Source: Candidatus Methylacidiphilales bacterium
GTDB taxonomy: Bacteria > Verrucomicrobiota > Verrucomicrobiia > Methylacidiphilales > JAAUTS01
NCBI GenBank assembly: GCA_028713655.1
Contig: JAQTNW010000024.1
Coordinates: 1 to 48,701 of the forward strand
Reading direction: 5' to 3'
Length of the DNA: 48,701 bases
Below, one piece after another: positions 42,718 to 48,701 of this stretch (its first letter is position 1; each line of letters begins with the position of its first letter). The notes beneath the pieces are model-generated. The model was not told where the DNA came from, ran no database searches, and was given only the letters and a program-made list of their open reading frames with translations. Position numbers and translations under genes: made by a program.

Positions 42718-43241
42718 GACACATCCCTAAGAAATTGTCGTTCAAACTTTTGCCAGGCATCAGCCAGGCCGTGCCTCCCAAGAATGGACTGAAAGAGCGC
42801 GGCGTCGAGCACTCCACCTTCGATAAACTGGAGCAGGCGGGCTTTGTCCTTGGCTCGTCCAGTCTGAAGCGCGATGGCGGCAAGGTGTTCTGCGGTAAAG
42901 ACCCGCGCGGGTATTCCTTCCACATTTCTCTCCACGCCCTCCTTCAACGCCTCTTCCAGCAGCGGAGTTCCAGTAGGCAGGAATTGTATAGGCCAGTCGG
43001 CTACGACGATGTATTCGCCCTCCATCCTGCCACCCCGTGCCTTGAGATAATCGAAAATGGGGGCGAGACTGACCAGCAAACTCCTCGATCCAGACTGAAA
43101 AGCCACAAAGATATCCACATCAAGTGTGGCGACGGGCTCAAGATAAAAAGTCGCCCCCACCGCACCACCGATGGCGTAACGGTCAATGATCCCGTCGGCC
43201 TGCATCTGGTTGATGACGGCGATGACTTCTTTGATGTTCAT
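42714..43241 (-). CDS. Nucleotidyltransferase-fold protein, AbiEii/toxin-like
   Basis: A 175-residue protein with the nucleotidyltransferase core: YAIGGAVGATFYLEPVATLDVDIFV gives the GG motif (residues 25-26) and the metal-binding D41-x-D43. A helical part ARVFTAEHLAAIALQTGRAKDKARLLQFIEGG follows, where the K-x-R-Y/L region of AbiEii-like proteins lies. Such proteins act as toxins that modify tRNA, or as unnamed nucleotidyltransferases. It forms an overlapping pair with a 67-residue protein. Order is enzyme first, small protein second, the reverse of many toxin-antitoxin operons. Confidence 0.8.
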   Translation of the reverse strand: MNIKEVIAVINQMQADGIIDRYAIGGAVGATFYLEPVATLDVDIFVAFQSGSRSLLVSLAPIFDYLKARGGRMEGEYIVVADWPIQFLPTGTPLLEEALKEGVERNVEGIPARVFTAEHLAAIALQTGRAKDKARLLQFIEGGVLDAALFQSILGRHGLADAWQKFERQFLRDVS

Positions 43242-43460
43242 GGGGAAAGCATATCGCAGCCTGTCCCGCAGACTTTAGCCCCACTTGTCATTGGCCTAAA
43301 AATAGACAGCCTTTAACCTTCCGACGAGTGAAATGTTTTTCGTTGCGGGTGAGCAACCCGACATTAACGGTTTGCCAGTGATCGTTATACGGATAAGGCT
43401 CTAAATCCCACCCAAAAACGTGCTTTGCTTTGCGCTGCCATCCCCTTAACTGCTTATTCT

Positions 43461-44102
43461 ATGTTTTCATGGAACAAACTGCTGGGTAGGGATGATAAGT
43501 TTTTTGACCTCCTGGAGGCCAGTGCCTTGGAGGCCAAAACCACGGCCGAAACACTGACGGAATTCATCTCGTTCTGCGATCGAGTGCACGAAAACAAGAG
43601 CCTGGACAAGTTTACCGAGAGCAAGCGCAGGGACAAACAAATCACCCAGTCCATCACCGAAGAGCTGTGCCGGACGTTTGTCACGCCCTTGGAGCGGGAG
43701 GACATCGAAGCCCTTTCCAATTCACTTTATAAAATCCCCAAGACCGTCCTTAAAGTCGCCGAGCGCCTTATGATTTGCCCTCCGGCCTTGCGGAGCGAGG
43801 AAACGCTTAAAAAGCAGGCCGGATTGCTCGGTCAGGCGACTGAAATTGTTTATCAGATGGTCCGACATCTGCGCCCGGGAAGCTCGCTCTATAAAGTTCG
43901 CGAGATGAACGACCAGCTTCAACAATTGGAGGGCGAGGCAGACAGACTGGTGACAGAGGTCTTGCGGGAGTTGTGCCAGGGAAAACGCCAGGCACTGGAT
44001 GTCATTATCTTAAAGGACATCTTCGAGCTATTGGAGAAGGCCATCGATCGCTGCCGCGATGCCGGCAACACCGTATTCCAAACCATATTGAAGAATTCCT
44101 GA
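43461..44102 (+). CDS. DUF47/PhoU-like partner of phosphate permease
   Basis: A 213-residue helical protein (MFSWNKLLGRDDKFFDLLEASALEAKTTAETL ... PLEREDIEALSNSLYKIPKTVLKVAERL ... DIFELLEKAIDRCRDAGNTVFQTILK), the DUF47 pattern related to PhoU. These proteins are encoded with PiT permeases and are thought to regulate them. The ATG at 43461 opens the homology; the frame extends 36 bases upstream. The permease gene starts 14 bases after the stop. No recognisable Pho box upstream. Confidence 0.92.
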   Translation: MFSWNKLLGRDDKFFDLLEASALEAKTTAETLTEFISFCDRVHENKSLDKFTESKRRDKQITQSITEELCRTFVTPLEREDIEALSNSLYKIPKTVLKVAERLMICPPALRSEETLKKQAGLLGQATEIVYQMVRHLRPGSSLYKVREMNDQLQQLEGEADRLVTEVLRELCQGKRQALDVIILKDIFELLEKAIDRCRDAGNTVFQTILKNS

Positions 44103-44116
44103 GTTTTTGGGTCGCT

Positions 44117-45193
44117 ATGCTTCTTTTATTCACGGTTCTGGTGGCGGCGCTGATCTTTGAATACATCAACGGTTTTCATGATGCCGCCAACGCGATTGCC
44201 ACGGTCGTTTCCACAAAAGTACTGACCCCCCGGCAGGCCATTGCCTTGGCTGCAGTTTGCAATTTATTGGGAGCCATGATGGGCACTGCCGTGGCAACCA
44301 CCATCGGCAAGGGACTGGTGGATCCCCATGTTGTCACGACGCTTACGGTGCTCGACGCGTTGATCGCCGCCATCATCTGGGGTTTGCTCACCTGGTGGCT
44401 GGGTCTTCCCTCCAGCTCAAGCCATGCGTTGATCGGCGGCCTTTGCGGCGCGGCGCTTGCCGCATCCGGGAACGTATCGGTCTTGAACTGGTACACACAT
44501 CCCGCTCCCGGCAAAGTTGAGGGGCTTGTTCCCAAGGTCTTCATTCCGATGTTTACATCACCCCTGCTCGGATTTGTCGTGGCTTCCATTTTCATGTTTG
44601 TCATCATGATTTTGTTTAAACGAATAACACCCCATGCCGCCAAGAACTGGTTTGGCCGGGCGCAGACGGTCAGCGCGTCCCTCATGGCTCTCAGCCACGG
44701 TTCAAACGATGCACAGAAAACCATGGGCATTATTGCCCTGGCCCTTTTCAGCGCGACCTCCGCCGGTACCTTCGACCACCTTCCCGATTACCTGTCCTTT
44801 TTGCGCACCCCCGCGTTTCATGTGGATACCTGGGTCATTGTGGCATGCGCCATGACGATGGCCGCCGGAACCGCCGCCGGCGGCTGGCGCATCATTCGGA
44901 CGATGGGGCACCGCGTGGTCAAATTGCAACCGGTCCACGGCTTTGCCGCCGAGACAGCCGCCGCCACGGTCATCTATGCCGCCAGCACTTTTGGCATTCC
45001 CGTTTCCACGACACATGTCATTTCCACATCAATCATGGGAGTGGGCGCCACGAAGCGCCTGAGTGCGGTCAAATGGGGCATCGTCAGCAAAATTGTCTGG
45101 GCCTGGGTCCTGACCATCCCCGTCACGGCGGGATTGGCATTTATCATACACAAGGTGCTGGTGCTCAGTTTTAAGTTAGTTCTTGGTTCGTAG
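44117..45193 (+). CDS. pit: PiT-family inorganic phosphate permease
   Basis: A 358-residue inner-membrane phosphate permease with about ten hydrophobic helices. Both PiT signature blocks are present: EYINGFHDAANAIATVVSTKVLTP near the N-terminus and SLMALSHGSNDAQKTMGIIALAL in the middle, plus GFAAETAAATVIYAASTFGIPVSTTH. PiT proteins import metal-phosphate complexes by proton or sodium symport. The ATG at 44117 is used; the frame extends upstream in the DUF47 gene without meaning. The last residues and the TAG stop lie in a dispersed repeat (45174-45210). Confidence 0.93.
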   Translation: MLLLFTVLVAALIFEYINGFHDAANAIATVVSTKVLTPRQAIALAAVCNLLGAMMGTAVATTIGKGLVDPHVVTTLTVLDALIAAIIWGLLTWWLGLPSSSSHALIGGLCGAALAASGNVSVLNWYTHPAPGKVEGLVPKVFIPMFTSPLLGFVVASIFMFVIMILFKRITPHAAKNWFGRAQTVSASLMALSHGSNDAQKTMGIIALALFSATSAGTFDHLPDYLSFLRTPAFHVDTWVIVACAMTMAAGTAAGGWRIIRTMGHRVVKLQPVHGFAAETAAATVIYAASTFGIPVSTTHVISTSIMGVGATKRLSAVKWGIVSKIVWAWVLTIPVTAGLAFIIHKVLVLSFKLVLGS

Positions 45194-45210
45194 TTCTTGC
45201 TTCCTGGTTG
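45174..45210 (-). repeat. Dispersed 'TTCTTGGTTCGTAGTTCTTG' repeat
   Basis: Resembles in reverse the tract at 17793-17830. It supplies the final codons and stop of the phosphate permease. The following 100 bases to 45307 hold no gene. Confidence 0.5.
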
Positions 45211-45307
45211 AACACAAGCCACTTGCTCGTGATGAACGTACCGATAAGACATTGAAATACCGAGTGTTCTGAAGTCTGAATTTTCCTCTGTGGCTTTGTA
45301 GAGGGGA

Positions 45308-48300
45308 CTAGAACAGACCGAGAACGCGGCGGGCGTTGCTACCCGCCTTGGAGACAGCTTTGGTTGTCGCGGCAAGGGTGGCGAGTGCCACGGCCGCAGG
45401 CGACCAGAACGGAGCGGGTTCGACCTTCTGCTTTTCGCCCATGCGCGCGACGTAGTCGCTGTGCGAGCCGGCCTGCAGGGTCGCGGTCCCGCTGCCGGGC
45501 AGCGATTCAGGATCGTAATCTTCCGGATCAAAACCGGATTCCTGGAAGCCGCCGCTATTATTCATGGTCGAGGTGAACGGAACAGAGCCGCTGCCAAAGC
45601 CCGGAGCGCCGTCGAGGCCGACGTCACCATCCAGAAGATCGCTCAGCGGCACATAACCATTCGACGTGGAAACAAAGACGTCCTCGAATCCGGCCTCATT
45701 TTCAACCAGTTCGTTCTCCTCTTCCCCGCCGCCAATGGATGAGACCCCGTCGTTCGGGAAATAGGTCATGAACGTGAGGTTCGCGTTGAAGGGATTGCCG
45801 ATGAAAATATTTTGGAAGTATTGTGACATCGCTTCCATCTCGCGCGAGCCGAGTTCCAGCACAAACGGCGAGGCAAAGGGCGTACCCGCCACGGGCGACC
45901 AGATATGCACCATCTGGCCGGGCGAGAAGGTTTCAATGAACAAATTGCCGCTGCCGGTGATGGAGTCCGCTCCGCCGAGGAAATACATGTAATCGGAGGT
46001 GATGGTCGTGTCACCTGCCGGGGAATAACTGTGGAAGAGGTAAAGTGTGCCGCCATCGCCCACGGTGAGATCGACGTCGCCGATGCCGGTTCCAATGAGA
46101 TCCATGGTAAGACTGCCGCCGCCAAGTTGGGTGAAGCTCATATCACCGCTGCCCGCCGTGTAATCGCTGATGTGGAGCGGCAGGATCGAGTAATCGGTCA
46201 TGCTGGCGCCGCCGCTGACGGTATGCAGCGAAAGGGTCCTGAATGTGGACAGGAGGTTGAACAGGTTGCCGACGCCGGTCTGGGCATCAATGACAAGGTT
46301 GTCGGCCACGACGTTCACGAGTTGGGTCCTGGGCGTGAGCGGATCGACGGCGTTGACGCTGCCGTCCGAGGTCAGGAACACATCGGCAGTGTCAGGCGGA
46401 GAGACACCGGGAATGCCCTTGTCCGTGCCTGCGGCGAGGTAATTGATGGAAATATTGCCGCCGTTATACGTCGTGAGATGGATGTCGTTGTTGGCGTCGT
46501 CCACATCGGTGGTGACATCATCGGCCTGGATGTTGCCGTCGCCGGTGATGGCGATGGTGCCGTTGTGAGCGTGGACATGTTTCATGTCCACATTCCTGAG
46601 GTTGTGGATGTAGATCCCACCGGAAACGGAAGCTTCGGCGTCGGTGATGGTATCCACGGCGACATTCATGTAGCCGGTCGGAAGGGCGATGCCGAGCGTG
46701 GTGATGAGTTGCAGGTCGGTGGCTTCGACATGCGGATCCGGCAGCGTGGTGCCTGCATCGACGTCAATGCGGTCCCCGGCGACGATCTTGAACAACCCGC
46801 TGTTGGCGTAGCCATGGATGAGCGTGAGGCTGTCGAGTTCGCTGACAACGGTGTCACCGCCCGCCAAGCCGGTTATGTCGCTGGTAAGGAAATTAATATT
46901 GGTGATCACGCCAATACCGGTGAGGGCGCGGGCTATAAGCTTATCGCTGATGATGCGGCCGACAAGCTGGTCAATGGCGCCGCCGGTGGCGGTGAGGTTG
47001 ACCTGGCCGGTGCTGCCGTCGTCGGTCTGGATCTGGTTGACGTGGATGTCCTGGCCCGCGGTGATTTCAACATGCGAAGGATTGACGGGGTCGTTGGACT
47101 GCACATTGGTAGCGGTAACGGAACCGCCCGCATTGATGAAGATGGAGCCCGCAGCTGTGCTGACGTCTGTCAGCGTGATGTCGTCCATCTCGTTGATATT
47201 GATATTTCCGGTCTGGCTTGTGGATGCGATGAGCGAATCAATCTGCGTGTCGATCGGCGTGTCGTTAAGCGGTGTGTTCGGATTGCCGCTGCCCACGCCC
47301 GTGGCTGTGGTCGCGGTGAGTTGCGCGGCGATGATTTCCGGGCCGTTGGCTCCGCTAAGTTTGAAGATGCCGCCGCCGTAGGCGGTCAGGAAAGCGTCGT
47401 CGGCGCCTGCGCCCGCGCTGATAAAACCAGCAAAGAGATTGCCGCTGGTCAGCAGGTGCGGAAGCGTGTTCGCGCCGTCGGTGGCTGCCACGCCGAATTG
47501 GCCGGTGATGATGGTGATCGTGCCGTCGAACGTGGATGCGTTTTGAACGTTGAGCGAATCGGTTTCGGTCACAAGCAGGTTGCCTGTGCCCGTGATGGTC
47601 GAATCAAGCGCATTGACGACGGTGTCAAGGCTGCTGTCGCCGACGGAGAAAGTGGTCAGCAGATTGCCGGAAATCTTGGCGGCGACGCGGGTCAGCTTCC
47701 AGGGCGAGGCATTGTCGCCCGTAGCGGTGACACGGTAGAGGCCGTTTTGGCGCAGATCGGTCTGACCTGAGACAAGCACCAACTGATCGAGGACCGGGTT
47801 GGTGCCGCCGAAATCGAGAGCTCCGTTAGCCGAGGCGGTGAGCGTGATGTCGCCGGGCGTGCTGTTGTCATAGGTGGCGCTCAACGCGGTGGAGGCGGTG
47901 AAATCGGGGGCGAGTTCGTCGATGGTGCCCGCGGAGGTCAAATAGACGTCATACGCACCGGCATCGATGGTATCGACCGTGAGCGCTGGGTTGGGAATGA
48001 CGGAATCCAGGGTGATGTGAATGTCACCGGCAAAAGTCTGGACGTCACGCGCGGTGAGCGAACCGGCGCCATGGATGAGGATGTCGCCAAAATTGGTGGT
48101 CAACGCATGCAGCTCGCGCAAGGCAACGTTGAGGTCGATGGCGGGGTTGCCCGCGCCCGCGTTGCCGCCTGCGGTGGCGTAGAGGTCGCGTCCTGTGACG
48201 AGCGGGCTGCCTGTGGCTTGCTTGAGGATGGTTCCGTCGGCGTCGAGGATGACATCGGCGTAACCGCCGGTGTTGATGACTCCGGCGCCGAGGTTACCGT

Positions 48301-48701
48301 GCACTATAAGCACTATCGTATTATTAAGGTCGGTGACACCGGTCCCGGCGTTGGTGGTGACGGCATCGGCCTGCATGCCGTGGTTGGACGTGATATCAAT
48401 CTGGCCGTTATTGGCCAGCGCGCGAACGACATCGAGGTCGGTGCCTGCTGCGGTGGTGTTGTCGATGGAAATGTTGCCGGTGGCGGCGCCTGTGGGCAGC
48501 GATTGCAGGTCGAGGCTGTTGACCTTGGTGATGAGATCAATGCTGCCGACGGCTGTGCCGACAAGTTCGTCGGCGACGACATGCCATTCTCCGGCAGAAA
48601 TCGGGTCGGAGGCGAGTTCCTCTATGAGGCCGGCGCTGTTGAGTGTGGCATTGCCTGAACCCGCCTGGATCGTGTGGATAAACAGGTCGCCCGTTCCGGC
48701 C
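45308..48701 (-). CDS. Giant repetitive beta-strand surface protein (5' end outside window)
   Basis: The frame is open from the window edge to the stop at 45308, giving at least 1131 residues of the C-terminal part; the start lies outside. The body is Gly/Asp/Thr/Asn-rich with short repeated strands of the types GNLFIET, GNININ, DIHLTTYNGGNISINYL and LTATGGAIDQL, like filamentous-hemagglutinin or autotransporter-passenger proteins. The C-terminus changes to acidic (EEENELVENEAGFEDVFV, GFDPEDYDPESLPGSG) and ends PAPFWSPAAVALATLAATTKAVSKAGSNARRVLGLF, an Ala-rich segment with basic residues that could be an anchor. No autotransporter barrel or PEP-CTERM motif is seen. Probably a large adhesin or matrix protein. 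Confidence 0.85.
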   Translation of the reverse strand, partial: AGTGDLFIHTIQAGSGNATLNSAGLIEELASDPISAGEWHVVADELVGTAVGSIDLITKVNSLDLQSLPTGAATGNISIDNTTAAGTDLDVVRALANNGQIDITSNHGMQADAVTTNAGTGVTDLNNTIVLIVHGNLGAGVINTGGYADVILDADGTILKQATGSPLVTGRDLYATAGGNAGAGNPAIDLNVALRELHALTTNFGDILIHGAGSLTARDVQTFAGDIHITLDSVIPNPALTVDTIDAGAYDVYLTSAGTIDELAPDFTASTALSATYDNSTPGDITLTASANGALDFGGTNPVLDQLVLVSGQTDLRQNGLYRVTATGDNASPWKLTRVAAKISGNLLTTFSVGDSSLDTVVNALDSTITGTGNLLVTETDSLNVQNASTFDGTITIITGQFGVAATDGANTLPHLLTSGNLFAGFISAGAGADDAFLTAYGGGIFKLSGANGPEIIAAQLTATTATGVGSGNPNTPLNDTPIDTQIDSLIASTSQTGNININEMDDITLTDVSTAAGSIFINAGGSVTATNVQSNDPVNPSHVEITAGQDIHVNQIQTDDGSTGQVNLTATGGAIDQLVGRIISDKLIARALTGIGVITNINFLTSDITGLAGGDTVVSELDSLTLIHGYANSGLFKIVAGDRIDVDAGTTLPDPHVEATDLQLITTLGIALPTGYMNVAVDTITDAEASVSGGIYIHNLRNVDMKHVHAHNGTIAITGDGNIQADDVTTDVDDANNDIHLTTYNGGNISINYLAAGTDKGIPGVSPPDTADVFLTSDGSVNAVDPLTPRTQLVNVVADNLVIDAQTGVGNLFNLLSTFRTLSLHTVSGGASMTDYSILPLHISDYTAGSGDMSFTQLGGGSLTMDLIGTGIGDVDLTVGDGGTLYLFHSYSPAGDTTITSDYMYFLGGADSITGSGNLFIETFSPGQMVHIWSPVAGTPFASPFVLELGSREMEAMSQYFQNIFIGNPFNANLTFMTYFPNDGVSSIGGGEEENELVENEAGFEDVFVSTSNGYVPLSDLLDGDVGLDGAPGFGSGSVPFTSTMNNSGGFQESGFDPEDYDPESLPGSGTATLQAGSHSDYVARMGEKQKVEPAPFWSPAAVALATLAATTKAVSKAGSNARRVLGLF

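Noticed and set aside
45905-47770. 621-residue plus-strand open frame inside the giant surface protein
   Set aside because: Repetitive antisense reading of a biased coding sequence with no motif.
1-48701. CRISPR array, tRNA or rRNA genes, prophage or transposase
   Set aside because: No regularly spaced repeats, no cloverleaf sequence and no such protein motif found on either strand by reading.

Overview
The window looks like a chromosomal segment of a Verrucomicrobiota bacterium that degrades polysaccharides. The phylum call rests on two proteins resembling the Verrucomicrobia-restricted 'Verru_Chthon cassette' families (a D-type pseudopilin at 24303-24998 and an A-type giant protein at 32133-36362), an autotransporter-repeat protein with a PEP-CTERM tail, and two MFS sugar carriers of one distinctive type. 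No rRNA, tRNA, CRISPR array, transposase or phage gene was seen. No DNA-binding transcriptional regulator is encoded apart from a toxin-antitoxin antitoxin.

Layout. (1) 1-6719, minus strand: a probable seven-gene operon. It holds a secreted SGNH-like protein, a GntP-type permease, thiolase, both subunits of a 3-oxoacid CoA-transferase, 3-hydroxybutyrate dehydrogenase and a sialate-O-acetylesterase-type esterase cut by the window edge. Together the middle genes import 3-hydroxybutyrate and convert it to acetyl-CoA. (2) 6866-13611: large secreted or surface proteins (an unknown, a beta-helix protein, an autotransporter-repeat/PEP-CTERM protein) and a VapC-type toxin-antitoxin pair. (3) 14041-19477: a catabolic block with a PL8-type polysaccharide lyase, a CE7-type acetyl esterase and an MFS carrier, bracketed by inverted copies of a ~140-bp repeat. 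(4) 19893-24182: a barrel-fold carbohydrate-active protein, a tiny zinc-ribbon protein and a GH94-type phosphorylase. (5) 24303-32000: pseudopilin, metallo-hydrolase, carbohydrate porin, SDR, and an SSS-MFS transporter operon. (6) 32133-45193: the giant cassette-A-like protein, then mostly housekeeping or stress genes (RRM protein, DEAD-box helicase, PH-domain membrane protein, SDR, VOC protein, nucleotidyltransferase pair, DUF47-PiT phosphate uptake). (7) 45308-48701: the C-terminal part of a giant repetitive surface protein.

The most striking signal is a 14-bp palindrome-like word, close to TTCTACAGTTAGAA. It occurs six times between 6.8 and 24.3 kb, always upstream of a polysaccharide, transport or surface gene. 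It looks like the operator of an undescribed regulon joining lyase, esterase, phosphorylase, carrier, beta-helix, autotransporter and pseudopilin genes, and possibly the 3-hydroxybutyrate operon.

A second theme is dispersed intergenic repeats. A ~90-bp element with 12-13 bp terminal inverted repeats occurs as two adjacent pairs (8568-8752 and 24996-25246). Its ends supply the stop codons of neighbouring genes, and in the second pair it fills the whole space between the stops of two convergent genes.
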